DNA of 64,000 nt from Cellulomonas sp. NS3 (GCF_024757985.1 NZ_CP103289.1:2356001-2420000); one strand, 5' to 3'. Numbered from the stretch's first letter, positions 16,344 to 24,317 are shown. Program-made: numbers and translations. The notes: generated by a model from the sequence alone, not told the origin.

Positions 16344-16349
16344 TACTGT
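16344..16349 (+). promoter_or_regulatory. Leaderless -10 box for the RNB gene
   Basis: TACTGT is followed by exactly six bases and GTG 16356, the spacing of leaderless actinobacterial transcripts. It decides the start of the RNB protein. Confidence 0.6.
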
Positions 16350-16355
16350 GAGGGC

Positions 16356-17813
16356 GTGCCGAGACCATCGCTGACCCTGGCCGCCGACGGCGACGTCCTG
16401 CGCGGGGCCTTCGCCGCCGTCCGCCGCGAGCTCGAGGTGCCGGAGGAGCTGCCCGCCGAGGTGCTCGCCGAGGCGCACGCCGCCGCGACGTCGGGCACGG
16501 ACCCGTACGCCGACGAGCGCACCGACCTGCGGGACGTCCCGTTCGTGACCATCGACCCGCCCGGGTCGACCGACCTCGACCAGGCGGTGCACCTCGCCCG
16601 CCGGCCGACCGGGTACCGGGTCCGGTATGCGATCGCGGACGTCGCCGCGTTCGTCCGTGCGGGCGGCGCGATCGACGGGGAGGCGCACCGGCGCGGGGAG
16701 ACCGTGTACTGCCCGGACGGGCGTGTCCCGCTGCACCCCGAGGAGCTGTCCGAGGGTGCGGCGTCGCTGCTCGCCGCTGTCGAGCGGCTCGCCGTCGTGT
16801 GGACGTTCGACCTCGACGCGGACGGGGCAGTGACCTCGACCGATGTGCGTCGCGGCCGGGTCCGCAGCCGCGAGCAGCTCGACTACGCCGGTGTCCAGGC
16901 GGCGCTCGGGTCGGCGGGCCGCGACGACCTCCCGACCCTGCTCGCCGAGATCGGGACGCTGCGGGCGCAGCAGGAACGGGCCCGCGGGGGCGTCTCGCTC
17001 GGCCGCCCGGAGCAGGAGGTCACGCCGGACGGCGACGGCTGGCGCCTCGAGTACCGGGCGCCGCTGCCGGTCGAGGACCACAACGCGCAGGTCTCGCTGC
17101 TGACGGGCATGGCCGCCGCGGGCCTCATGCTCGACGCCGGGGTGGGCGTGCTGCGGACCATGCCCCCGGCCGACCACGAGGCGCTGGCCCGGCTGCGGCG
17201 CCAGGCGCGCGCCCTGGGCGTCGCGTGGGCCGACGGCCAGGAGTACGGTGACGTGCTCGCCCGGCTCGACCACACGCAGCCGGCGACGGCCGCGTTCCTC
17301 TCCGCCGCGACCGCGCTCTTCCGTGGGGCGGCGTGGACGACGTTCGACGGCACCCCGCCCGCGCAGGAGCTGCACGGCGCGATCGCCGCGCCGTACGCGC
17401 ACGTGACGGCGCCGCTGCGCCGGCTCGTCGACCGGTACGGCCTCGAGGTGAGCCTCGCGGCGCACGCCGGCCGGCCGGTCCCGGAGTGGGTCACGGCGGC
17501 GCTCCCGACGCTCGGTGAGGAGATGGCCCAGGCCGCCCGGCGGTCGTCGGCGGTCGACCGCGCGTGCACGGACGTCGTCGAGGCGGCCGTGCTCGCCCCG
17601 CACGTCGGGGAGGTCTTCGACGGGGTGGCGCTCGACCACGACACCGTCCAGCTCACGGACCCCGCGGTCGTGGCCCGCTGCGACGGCGAGGACCTGCCCG
17701 TCGGCGAGCGCGTCCGGGTGCGGCTCGTGCGCGCCGACGTCGACGCCCGTGACGTCCGCCTCGCGCTCGACGCGACCGCCCCGGACGCGCCGGTGGCACG
17801 CCCGCGAGCCTGA
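16356..17813 (+). CDS. RNB-domain ribonuclease
   Basis: A 485-residue protein of the RNase II/R catalytic type, which degrades RNA processively from the 3' end with Mg. The active-site loop reads TIDPPGSTDLDQAVHLARR (about residues 65-83), with the clustered Asp residues that bind metal, and YAHVTAPLRRLVDRYG near residue 350 matches the conserved RNB C-terminal motif. It lacks the flanking cold-shock and S1 RNA-binding domains of E. coli RNase R, as is common for the short actinobacterial form. GTG 16356 is supported by the leaderless promoter. A small hairpin follows the stop. Confidence 0.88.
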   Translation: MPRPSLTLAADGDVLRGAFAAVRRELEVPEELPAEVLAEAHAAATSGTDPYADERTDLRDVPFVTIDPPGSTDLDQAVHLARRPTGYRVRYAIADVAAFVRAGGAIDGEAHRRGETVYCPDGRVPLHPEELSEGAASLLAAVERLAVVWTFDLDADGAVTSTDVRRGRVRSREQLDYAGVQAALGSAGRDDLPTLLAEIGTLRAQQERARGGVSLGRPEQEVTPDGDGWRLEYRAPLPVEDHNAQVSLLTGMAAAGLMLDAGVGVLRTMPPADHEALARLRRQARALGVAWADGQEYGDVLARLDHTQPATAAFLSAATALFRGAAWTTFDGTPPAQELHGAIAAPYAHVTAPLRRLVDRYGLEVSLAAHAGRPVPEWVTAALPTLGEEMAQAARRSSAVDRACTDVVEAAVLAPHVGEVFDGVALDHDTVQLTDPAVVARCDGEDLPVGERVRVRLVRADVDARDVRLALDATAPDAPVARPRA

Positions 17814-17826
17814 GGCGGCCCGGAGG

Positions 17827-17843
17827 ACCGGCGCCGCGCCGGT
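17827..17843 (+). terminator. Hairpin after the RNB gene
   Basis: A 7-bp stem, ACCGGCG with CGCCGGT, and loop CCG, 13 bases beyond the RNB stop. It is short, so only moderately convincing. Confidence 0.4.
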
Positions 17844-17918
17844 GCCCCCGACGGGCCACTTCTCCCCGCGGTCGCTGGTCACCCGCGTGTGCCGGTCCGG
17901 CACGCCCGCGCTCCCGCA

Positions 17919-17924
17919 TAGGAT
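17919..17924 (+). promoter_or_regulatory. Candidate -10 box of the envelope/division operon
   Basis: TAGGAT lies 36 bases before GTG 17961 and is the only good -10 in the gap. It probably drives the CDP-alcohol phosphotransferase, DUF881, sbp and DUF881 genes. Confidence 0.5.
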
Positions 17925-17960
17925 CGTCCCCGTCCATCCGGGTCGACGTCAGGGGAGGCA

Positions 17961-18548
17961 GTGACCGAGCAGGGTGCCGTCTCGGATCGCGTCCTGACCG
18001 TCCCGAACGTGATCAGCCTCGTCCGGCTGGTGCTCGTCCCGGTGTTCGCGGTCCTCATCGCTGTCGGCAACGACGGGTGGGCGCTCGTCGTGCTCGCGGT
18101 CTCGGGCGCGAGCGACTGGCTCGACGGGGTGCTGGCGCGGCGGCTCGGCCAGGTCTCGAAGCTCGGGCAGATGCTCGACCCCGCGGCGGACCGCCTCTTC
18201 ATCCTCGTGACGCTGCTCGGGCTGGCGTGGCGCGACCTCGTGCCGTGGTGGCTCGTCGCCGTGCTCGTCGCGCGCGACGTGATGCTGCTCGGGCTGTTCG
18301 CGGTCGTGGCGCGGCACGGCTACGGCCCGCTGCCGGTCCACCTCGCGGGCAAGGCCGGCACGTTCGCGCTGCTCTACGCGTTCCCCCTCCTGCTGCTCGC
18401 CGAGTGGCGCGAGCCGATCGGGACCGTCTGCTACGTCCTCGGCTGGGCGTTCGCGTGGTGGGGTCTCGCGCTGTACTGGTTCGCGGGCCTGCTCTACGTC
18501 GTCCAGGCGCGCCGCCTCCTCACCGTCGACGAGCGCAGCGACGCATGA
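17961..18548 (+). CDS. CDP-alcohol phosphatidyltransferase (PgsA-like membrane enzyme)
   Basis: A 195-residue integral membrane enzyme of phospholipid synthesis, transferring a phosphatidyl group from CDP-diacylglycerol to an alcohol acceptor. The signature is complete: Asp-x-x-Asp-Gly-x-x-Ala-Arg in SDWLDGVLARR, then GQMLDPAAD with the two metal-binding Asp residues. Several hydrophobic segments (VISLVRLVLVPVFAVLIAV, LVPWWLVAVLVARDVMLLGL) span the membrane. The acceptor could be glycerol-3-phosphate, inositol or another alcohol. It opens a block matching M. tuberculosis Rv1822 (pgsA2) onward and overlaps the next gene by four bases (ATGA). Confidence 0.88.
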   Translation: MTEQGAVSDRVLTVPNVISLVRLVLVPVFAVLIAVGNDGWALVVLAVSGASDWLDGVLARRLGQVSKLGQMLDPAADRLFILVTLLGLAWRDLVPWWLVAVLVARDVMLLGLFAVVARHGYGPLPVHLAGKAGTFALLYAFPLLLLAEWREPIGTVCYVLGWAFAWWGLALYWFAGLLYVVQARRLLTVDERSDA

Positions 18549-19501
18549 CCTCCCGGCACCGTCCCGCGCCGCGGCCGACCACCGTGCCGCGCGTGGCGGA
18601 CGCGTCGATGACGCTGCTCAACGAGGTGATCCGTCGCCCGCTCGACCCCGGGTACGCGATGGTCGCCGAGCGGCGCCGGAGCCAGGGCGACCCGCCGCGC
18701 TCGAGGCCGCGTCGGGTGCTGCTGCTGCTCACCGCCGTCGGCCTCGGTATCGCGACGACGGCAGCGACTCTCGCGCTGCGGGCACCGGAGCCGTCGGTCC
18801 TGGCGGCGCGGACGCTCCTCGAGGAGCAGATCGCGGAGCGCACCGCGAGCGTCGAGCGGCTGCGTGAGGAGAACGCCGACCGCAGCCGGGAGATCGCGGA
18901 CCTGCAGGCTGCGGTGCTCGCGGCCGAGGACACCGAGCTGCTGGAGCGGATCGCCGCGGACTCGCTCGTCTCCGGTGCCGTGCCCGTGACGGGGCCGGGG
19001 CTGCGGATCACCATCACGGACGGCCCCGCCCGGGCGCCCGACGAGGAGGCGCTGTCCCGCGTGCAGGACCAGGACCTGCAGATCCTCGTCAACGGGCTGT
19101 GGGCGGTCGGCGCGGAGGCGATCGCCGTGGACGGGCAGCGCCTGACGTCGACCACGGCGATCCGCAGCGCGGGCAGCGCGATCCTCGTCGACCTCGTCCC
19201 GCTCTCCGGGCCGTACGTCGTCGAGGCGATCGGCGACACCCAGAAGATGCACACCGGCCTCGCGCGCTCGAGCGTCGGCCCGTACCTCAGCGACCTCACG
19301 GTGAGCTGGGGCATCGGGGTCGACATCGCGTCGCAGACCCAGCTCGAGCTGCCGTCGGCCGCGCGACCGGGCCTGCGGTCCGCGAGCGTGCCCCTCGGCG
19401 TCCCCCTCCTGGGTGGCGCGGGCGAGGGCCCGGTGGGCACGGGCACACCGACGGGTACCGTGACGGGCGAGCAGCAGGACCCGGCGGGGTCCGGGGGATG
19501 A
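18545..19501 (+). CDS. DUF881 family membrane-anchored protein (first copy)
   Basis: A 318-residue protein. Residues 1-55 are cytoplasmic and basic, about 56-78 form one membrane helix (VLLLLTAVGLGIATTAATLAL), about 85-130 a coiled coil (LLEEQIAERTASVERLREEN), and about 135-290 the DUF881 domain with VTGPGLRITITDGP and ILVNGLWAVGAEAIAVDGQR. The tail is Gly/Thr-rich. DUF881 proteins are conserved in Actinobacteria and Firmicutes near division and envelope genes; no biochemical function is established. ATG 18545 overlaps the previous stop. It corresponds to Rv1823. Confidence 0.85.
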   Translation: MTSRHRPAPRPTTVPRVADASMTLLNEVIRRPLDPGYAMVAERRRSQGDPPRSRPRRVLLLLTAVGLGIATTAATLALRAPEPSVLAARTLLEEQIAERTASVERLREENADRSREIADLQAAVLAAEDTELLERIAADSLVSGAVPVTGPGLRITITDGPARAPDEEALSRVQDQDLQILVNGLWAVGAEAIAVDGQRLTSTTAIRSAGSAILVDLVPLSGPYVVEAIGDTQKMHTGLARSSVGPYLSDLTVSWGIGVDIASQTQLELPSAARPGLRSASVPLGVPLLGGAGEGPVGTGTPTGTVTGEQQDPAGSGG

Positions 19502-19523
19502 CGCGCATGAGGAGGAGCTGTCC

Positions 19524-19856
19524 GTGATCGCAGTGATCGGCCTGGTCGTGGGCGTCGTGGCGGGGCTCCTCGTGCAGCCCACCGTGCCCGTCGGCCTGCA
19601 GCCCTACCTGCCCATCGCGGTCGTGGCGGCGCTCGACGCGCTCTTCGGCGGTCTGCGGGCGCTGCTCGACGGGATCTTCGACGACCGGGTCTTCCTCGTG
19701 TCGTTCCTGTCCAACGTGGTCGTCGCCGCGTTCATCGTGTTCCTCGGCGACCAGCTCGGGGTCGGGACGCAGCTCTCGACCGGCGTCGTGGTCGTGCTCG
19801 GCATCCGGATCTTCTCGAACGCGGCGTCCATCCGTCGCCACCTGTTCAAGGCATGA
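19524..19856 (+). CDS. sbp: Small basic protein (DUF1290)
   Basis: A 110-residue membrane protein with three hydrophobic stretches (VIGLVVGVVAGLLVQPTVPV, YLPIAVVAALDALFGGL, SNVVVAAFIVFLGDQ) and a conserved ending IRIFSNAASIRRHLFKA. The family is named after B. subtilis Sbp, encoded near ftsA-ftsZ; function is unknown. GTG 19524 has AGGAGGAG in good position. Between two DUF881 genes it matches Rv1824, and overlaps the next gene by four bases (ATGA). Constant co-occurrence with DUF881 suggests one membrane complex, which is inference. Confidence 0.88.
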   Translation: MIAVIGLVVGVVAGLLVQPTVPVGLQPYLPIAVVAALDALFGGLRALLDGIFDDRVFLVSFLSNVVVAAFIVFLGDQLGVGTQLSTGVVVVLGIRIFSNAASIRRHLFKA

Positions 19857-21337
19857 CGCGCCCACCGGAACCCCGGGAGCGGGCCGAGGTCGACGCCGGA
19901 CCGGTCGACCCGCCCGCCGAGGCCGCGACCCCCGTCGAGCCGACCCCCGCCGAGGAGCCCCTCGCCGAGGAGCTCGAGGTGCCGCGCCACGACGTGCCCT
20001 CGGACGAGGCCGCGTGGGAGCGCGCCGCGCGCGCGGCGGCGCACGACGACGCGCCGCTCGGGGACGCGGGGCCGACGGACGCGTACGACGACGAGGTGGC
20101 GCCCCCCACCCGGCTCGTGCCGCGCGTCGCGCCGGCAGCGTCGGTGACCGGCGACCTCGGGTCCGACCCGGTCGCCGCCCCGGCGGGCACCACCGACGAC
20201 GACGCCGCCGACCGCGCGGTTCCGCCCGAGGGCGAGCCCGAGGCCCTCGGCCCGGCCGGCCACGCGGGCGACGGGGTCCCCGGCGACGCACCCGTCCCCG
20301 ACGCGCACGAGGTCGACGCACCCGAGGTTGCCACGCACGACCTCGACGCGCACGACCCCGGCGACCGCGACCTCGGGCCGCACCACGACGACGTGTCCGA
20401 CGGCCCTCCCGCCGCACCCACGGACGAGGTGCACGAGGCCGCGGACGGCGCCTTCCCGCTCGACGCCGGGGGAACTCCGCCCGGTGTCCTGGCGCCCGAC
20501 CCGGCGTCGACCGGCCCGGGCACGTCCGGGCCGGCACCGGTGCCCGCCGCTCACGCACCCGTCCACGCTCCTGCGCCCGGGCCGGCACAGCCGTCCGGCG
20601 ACGTCCCGCCGCCCGAGGCCTGGCGCACGCTCGGCCGCAGCCTGCGGCCCCGGGTCAACCGGGCCCAGGTCCTCGCGGGACTGCTCTGCGGGATGCTCGG
20701 CTTCGCGGTCGTCGTGCAGGTCCGCCAGACGCACGACGAGGGCCTGTCCACGCTGCGCCAGTCGGAGCTCGTCGGCATCCTCGACCAGACGACCCGCCAG
20801 GGCGACGAGCTCGAGCGCGAGGCCGACTCGCTCGAGCGGACCCGCCAGAAGCTGCTCAGCGGCTCGACCAGCAGCCAGGCCGCGCTCGACGCCGCGATGA
20901 GCAGCGCCGCGACGCAGGGCATCCTCGCGGGCCGGCTGCCCGCCGAGGGACCGGGGCTGAGCATCACCGTCGCCGACCCCGACGGCGTCGTCGCGGCCCG
21001 GTCGCTGCTGAACCTGCTCGAGGAGCTGCGCAACGCGGGCGCCGAGGCCGTGCAGCTCAACGACCTGCGGATCACCGCGAGCAGCTACGTCGTCGAGGGC
21101 GAGGGCCGGGGGGTCGTGGTCGACGGCGTCGCGGTCGAGCCCCCGTACCGGTGGCTGGTGATCGGCGACCCCGCGACCATGGGGAACGCGATGGAGATCC
21201 CGGGCGGGGCGTTCGCGACCATCCGCAACGACGGCGGGCGCCCGACCGCCGTGCAGCAGGACGAGCTCAGCATCCTCGCCACCCGCACGGTCCCCGAGCC
21301 CCGCTTCGCGACCCCGCTCGCGCCCGAGGAGGGCTGA
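19853..21337 (+). CDS. DUF881 family protein with long acidic N-terminal region (second copy)
   Basis: A 494-residue protein. Residues 1 to about 255 are disordered, Asp/Glu/Pro/Ala-rich and without recognisable fold; about 278-298 form a membrane helix (VLAGLLCGMLGFAVVVQV), about 305-350 a coiled coil, and about 355-480 the DUF881 domain (GPGLSITVADPDG, LLEELRNAGAEAVQLNDLRI). The long N-terminus would be cytoplasmic and is far longer than in the first copy; acidic low-complexity segments often mediate partner contacts. ATG 19853 overlaps the sbp stop. It matches Rv1825. The gcvH gene that follows in mycobacteria is absent, and a new promoter precedes the FHA gene. Confidence 0.85.
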   Translation: MTRPPEPRERAEVDAGPVDPPAEAATPVEPTPAEEPLAEELEVPRHDVPSDEAAWERAARAAAHDDAPLGDAGPTDAYDDEVAPPTRLVPRVAPAASVTGDLGSDPVAAPAGTTDDDAADRAVPPEGEPEALGPAGHAGDGVPGDAPVPDAHEVDAPEVATHDLDAHDPGDRDLGPHHDDVSDGPPAAPTDEVHEAADGAFPLDAGGTPPGVLAPDPASTGPGTSGPAPVPAAHAPVHAPAPGPAQPSGDVPPPEAWRTLGRSLRPRVNRAQVLAGLLCGMLGFAVVVQVRQTHDEGLSTLRQSELVGILDQTTRQGDELEREADSLERTRQKLLSGSTSSQAALDAAMSSAATQGILAGRLPAEGPGLSITVADPDGVVAARSLLNLLEELRNAGAEAVQLNDLRITASSYVVEGEGRGVVVDGVAVEPPYRWLVIGDPATMGNAMEIPGGAFATIRNDGGRPTAVQQDELSILATRTVPEPRFATPLAPEEG

Positions 21338-21408
21338 CGCCGGTCCTGCGTGGGGTGTCCGTGCGGGTCGACCGGAGTCGCGTGCTGCATGCAGGGGCTG
21401 CGTCCGCA

Positions 21409-21414
21409 TAGGCT
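21409..21414 (+). promoter_or_regulatory. Candidate -10 box for garA
   Basis: TAGGCT lies 57 bases before ATG 21472, in the only gap of the cluster long enough for a promoter (134 bases). Confidence 0.45.
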
Positions 21415-21471
21415 GTGCGCGACCCGGCACCCGTGCCGTGGTCGTAGGCACGACGAGTCCCGGGAGGCGGC

Positions 21472-21993
21472 ATGAGCGACGAACGGCACCTGCCCGAGCA
21501 GCGTGGTGCGCAGGACGCCGGGCAGTTCGCCCGGACGTCGTCCGACACGACGATCAGCTTCGGCAACCTGGACCCGGTCGACCTCGACCTGGTCGCCCCC
21601 TCGGGCCTCACGGCCGACGAGCTCGCGGCGGTCCAGGCGCTCCCGCCGACGTCGGCGCTCCTGATCATGCAGCGGGGACCGTCGGTCGGTGCGCGCTTCC
21701 TGCTCGACGCCGAGCGCACCGTCGCCGGGCGCAGCACGGACGCGGACGTGTTCCTCGACGACGTCACGGTCTCGCGCAAGCACGCGGAGTTCGTCCGCGA
21801 GGGCGACGAGTTCGTCGTGCGCGACATCGGCTCGCTGAACGGCACGTACGTGAACCGCCGACGCATCGACGCGGCCGCGCTGCGCGCCGGTGACGAGGTG
21901 CAGATCGGCAAGTACCGCCTGACGTTCCACCCGAGCCCGGCGCGGGACGGCGACCGTCGCGGCCCTGCGAGCTCTGCCGACGCCCGGTCATGA
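21472..21993 (+). CDS. garA: FHA-domain regulator of 2-oxoglutarate metabolism (GarA/OdhI)
   Basis: A 173-residue protein. The N-terminal tail contains TSSDTTISFG with Thr26/Thr27 placed like the ETTS phospho-motif of GarA, the target of PknB and PknG. About 75-155 is the FHA domain, with GRSTDADVFLDDVTVSRKHAEF (Arg, Ser and His of the phosphothreonine pocket) and SLNGTYVNRR. In relatives the unphosphorylated form inhibits 2-oxoglutarate dehydrogenase and activates glutamate synthase; phosphorylation makes it bind itself and switch off. GGGAGG precedes ATG 21472. It overlaps ftsR by four bases and matches Rv1827. Confidence 0.9.
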   Translation: MSDERHLPEQRGAQDAGQFARTSSDTTISFGNLDPVDLDLVAPSGLTADELAAVQALPPTSALLIMQRGPSVGARFLLDAERTVAGRSTDADVFLDDVTVSRKHAEFVREGDEFVVRDIGSLNGTYVNRRRIDAAALRAGDEVQIGKYRLTFHPSPARDGDRRGPASSADARS

Positions 21994-22793
21994 GGGCGGG
22001 CGAGCGCGCGTCCCGGCTCGCCGCAGGCTCGGAGGGTGTCGCATCGGGAGCTCCTGACCCGCAGTCGGGCGAGGACGCCGTCGTCGAGCCGTGGCCCCGG
22101 GGCATCTCGCGCCGCGCGTCGATGCGGATCTCCGACGTGCTGGCCGCGCTGCGCATCGAGTTCCCCGCGGTCACCAACAGCAAGCTCCGTTTCCTCGAGG
22201 AGCAGGGGCTCGTCGAGCCGGTCCGGACGCCCGCGGGCTACCGGCAGTACAGCCCGGCGGACATCGAGCGGCTGCGCTACGTGCTGCGCCAGCAGCGCGA
22301 CCGCTACGTCCCGCTCAAGGTCATCGGGGAGCAGCTCGCCGCGCTCGACGCGGGGGAGGACGACGAGCCCGCACCGCGTGCCCAGCTCGCGACGCGCGAC
22401 GGAGTCGTGCAGGGCCCGGCGGTCGCGGCGCGCTACACGGGCGACGCGCTCGCCCGGGAGGCGGGCGTCGACGTCGCGCTCGTCGACGAGCTGGTGCGCT
22501 CGGGGGTGCTGCGTCCGAGCGTGTCCGGTCACTTCGACCCGTGGGCCCGGGACGTCGTGGTGCTCGCGGCGGCGCTCGGCGAGCACGGGGTCGACGCGCG
22601 TCACCTGCGCGTCTTCCGCGCGGCGGCGGACCGCCAGGCCGACCTGGTCGAGCAGATCGTCGCGCCCTGGCGCGGCCAGAACGCCGCGTCGTCGCGTGCC
22701 CGCGCCGGCACCCTGGCCGCGGAGGTCGGCGAGCTCTGCACGCAGCTGCACACCGCCCTGCTCCGTTCCGCCGTCTCGGGTCTCACGTCCTGA
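21990..22793 (+). CDS. ftsR: MerR-family regulator (FtsR-like)
   Basis: A 267-residue regulator. About 44-102 is a MerR winged helix (MRISDVLAALRIEFPAVTNSKLRFLEEQGLVEP, then GYRQYSPADIERLRYVL). The C-terminal region of about 140 residues is helical and lacks the cysteines of metal sensors. Residues 1-43 are an Ala/Gly-rich extension. Position next to GarA and before the DUF151 gene matches Rv1828 and C. glutamicum FtsR, reported as an activator of ftsZ. ATG 21990 overlaps the garA stop, so the pair is translationally coupled. Confidence 0.85.
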   Translation: MRAGERASRLAAGSEGVASGAPDPQSGEDAVVEPWPRGISRRASMRISDVLAALRIEFPAVTNSKLRFLEEQGLVEPVRTPAGYRQYSPADIERLRYVLRQQRDRYVPLKVIGEQLAALDAGEDDEPAPRAQLATRDGVVQGPAVAARYTGDALAREAGVDVALVDELVRSGVLRPSVSGHFDPWARDVVVLAAALGEHGVDARHLRVFRAAADRQADLVEQIVAPWRGQNAASSRARAGTLAAEVGELCTQLHTALLRSAVSGLTS

Positions 22794-22857
22794 GCGGTGC
22801 GTCACGAGGCGCGCGAGCGCGCGGGGTTCTCGTGCAGACGCGCGGCCGTTCGGGTCG

Positions 22858-22863
22858 TAGCGT
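22858..22863 (+). promoter_or_regulatory. Leaderless -10 box for the DUF151 gene
   Basis: TAGCGT is followed by six bases and then GTG 22870, the leaderless spacing. It fixes the start of the DUF151 protein. Confidence 0.6.
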
Positions 22864-22869
22864 GAGGGT

Positions 22870-23439
22870 GTGGCGGACGACGAGCAGCTGGTGCAGGTCG
22901 AGGTCGTCGGGGTGCGTCAGCACCTCGTGGACGACGAGCTCGTCGTGCTGCTCCTGGACCCGGCCGCGGAGCTGTTCGTCCCGATCCTGATCGGCCCGAC
23001 GGAGGCGACCGCCATCGCGTCGGCGCAGGCCGGCATCGTGCCGCGCCGGCCCATGACCCACGACCTGCTGTGCGACGTCGTGGCGGCGCTCGGGTCGGCG
23101 GTCGCGACGGTCGAGATCACCGAGCTGCGCCAGGGCGTCTTCCACGCGGCGCTCGTGCTGGCGTCCGGGGTCCGCGTCGACTCGCGCGCGTCGGACGCGA
23201 TCGCGGTGGCGGTGCGCGTCGGCTGTCCGGTGCTGTGCGCCGCGGAGGTCGTCGCGGTCGCCGGGATCGAGGCGTCGGACGGGCCGTCCGAGCAGGAGGT
23301 CGAGCGTTTCCGCGCGTTCCTCGAGCAGGTCAGCGCGGAGGACTTCCTCACGGGCCAGGAGCCTGGCGACCCGGGGACGCACGACGAGGACACGGAGGAG
23401 GACGCCGGCGACGACCCGGAGCAGCGACCCGGCGCGTGA
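22870..23439 (+). CDS. Bifunctional nuclease family protein (BFN, DUF151)
   Basis: A 189-residue protein. About 5-140 match DUF151: VEVVGVRQHLVDDELVVLLLD, FVPILIGPTEATAIASAQAGIVPRRPMTHDLL, VEITELRQGVFHAALVL and VDSRASDAIAVAVRVGCPVL. Plant family members show DNase and RNase activity; the bacterial role is not well defined. The last 45 residues are acidic and probably disordered. Counterpart of Rv1829, in the same place between two MerR genes. It has its own leaderless promoter and is followed by two stem-loops. Confidence 0.88.
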   Translation: MADDEQLVQVEVVGVRQHLVDDELVVLLLDPAAELFVPILIGPTEATAIASAQAGIVPRRPMTHDLLCDVVAALGSAVATVEITELRQGVFHAALVLASGVRVDSRASDAIAVAVRVGCPVLCAAEVVAVAGIEASDGPSEQEVERFRAFLEQVSAEDFLTGQEPGDPGTHDEDTEEDAGDDPEQRPGA

Positions 23440-23442
23440 GGA

Positions 23443-23467
23443 TCTCACCCTCAAGCAGAGGGTGAGA
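23443..23467. promoter_or_regulatory. Perfect 10-bp inverted repeat between the DUF151 and MerR genes
   Basis: Arms TCTCACCCTC and GAGGGTGAGA flank AAGCA, starting four bases past the DUF151 stop. It could be a MerR-type operator (such sites are dyads) or part of the terminator. Confidence 0.55.
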
Positions 23468-23472
23468 CACGC

Positions 23473-23505
23473 CGGAGCGACACGCCGGTTCGGCGCGTCG
23501 CTCCG
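23473..23505 (+). terminator. Terminator-like hairpin after the DUF151 gene
   Basis: A 14-bp stem with one G:T pair (23473-23486 with 23492-23505) and loop GGTTC. It sits between the dyad and the next promoter. Confidence 0.6.
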
Positions 23506-23510
23506 CGTCG

Positions 23511-23539
23511 TTGACGCCCCCAGGGTGCAGGCTTAGCGT
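23511..23539 (+). promoter_or_regulatory. Sigma-70-type promoter of the second MerR gene
   Basis: TTGACG (23511-23516), a 17-base spacer and TAGCGT (23534-23539): one of the clearest housekeeping-type promoters in the window. It leaves a leader of about 95 bases before GTG 23641. Confidence 0.7.
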
Positions 23540-23640
23540 TGCAAGGTCAGACATCCGAGGCAGGACGGCGCCGCAACGCACGACGCGGCCTCCTGAGCAG
23601 GCGCCGATCAGGGCGGGTGCGGGCGGTGAGTGGAGGACTC

Positions 23641-24240
23641 GTGAGCGGCAGCGGGGAGAGCGTGGAGGTCGCGGGCGGGGTCCCGCAGCGCGCGCAGGGG
23701 CTGCTGTTCGGCGACGAGCTGCCGGACCTCGACACGGCGACGGGGTACCGCGGTCCCACGGCGTGCCGTGCCGCCGGCATCACCTACCGCCAGCTCGACT
23801 ACTGGGCGCGGACCGGGCTCGTCGAGCCGACGATCCGCCCGGCGACCGGCTCGGGCACGCAGCGCCTCTACAGCTTCCGCGACATCCTCGTGCTCAAGGT
23901 CGTCAAGCGGCTGCTCGACACCGGCGTCTCGCTGCAGCAGATCCGCGCGGCGGTCGGCCACCTGCGCGAGCGCGGCGTCGACGACCTGGCCCGCATCACG
24001 CTCATGTCCGACGGCGCGAGCGTCTACGAGTGCACGTCCGCCGACGAGGTCATCGACCTCGTGCAGGGCGGGCAGGGCGTCTTCGGCATCGCCGTGGGGC
24101 GCGTCTGGCGCGAGGTCGAGGGCACGCTCGCCGAGCTGCCGACCGAGCGCGCGGACGACGACGCGCACGACGCCGTCCCGGCCCAGCCGAGCGCGGCGGA
24201 CGAGCTCGCGGCGCGCCGGCAGGCCCGCACCGCCGGCTGA
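23641..24240 (+). CDS. MerR-family regulator (Rv1830-like)
   Basis: A 199-residue protein whose HTH (about 40-105: GPTACRAAGITYRQLDYWARTGLVEP, then TQRLYSFRDILVLKVVKRLLDTGVSLQQIR) is typical of the second MerR gene in this cluster, matching Rv1830, linked in mycobacteria to cell-division control. A small C-terminal domain (about 115-175) follows, then an Ala-rich tail. GTG 23641 is chosen with GGAGGA three bases upstream; a TTG start at 23539 would coincide with the -10 box and is rejected. A strong terminator follows. Confidence 0.85.
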   Translation: MSGSGESVEVAGGVPQRAQGLLFGDELPDLDTATGYRGPTACRAAGITYRQLDYWARTGLVEPTIRPATGSGTQRLYSFRDILVLKVVKRLLDTGVSLQQIRAAVGHLRERGVDDLARITLMSDGASVYECTSADEVIDLVQGGQGVFGIAVGRVWREVEGTLAELPTERADDDAHDAVPAQPSAADELAARRQARTAG

Positions 24241-24255
24241 CCGGAGCACGAGAGG

Positions 24256-24282
24256 ACCCGGGTGCGCACAGCGCACCCGGGT
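24256..24282. terminator. Bidirectional terminator
   Basis: A perfect 12-bp stem (24256-24267 with 24271-24282) and a 3-base loop between the convergent MerR and ParA genes. Confidence 0.8.
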
Positions 24283-24317
24283 ACCGACGCGTGCGCCGGC
24301 TGACGGCTGCTGACGGC

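Noticed and set aside
23539-23640. A TTG start for the second MerR protein
   Set aside because: The codon overlaps the -10 box of the promoter, so it cannot be in the mRNA.
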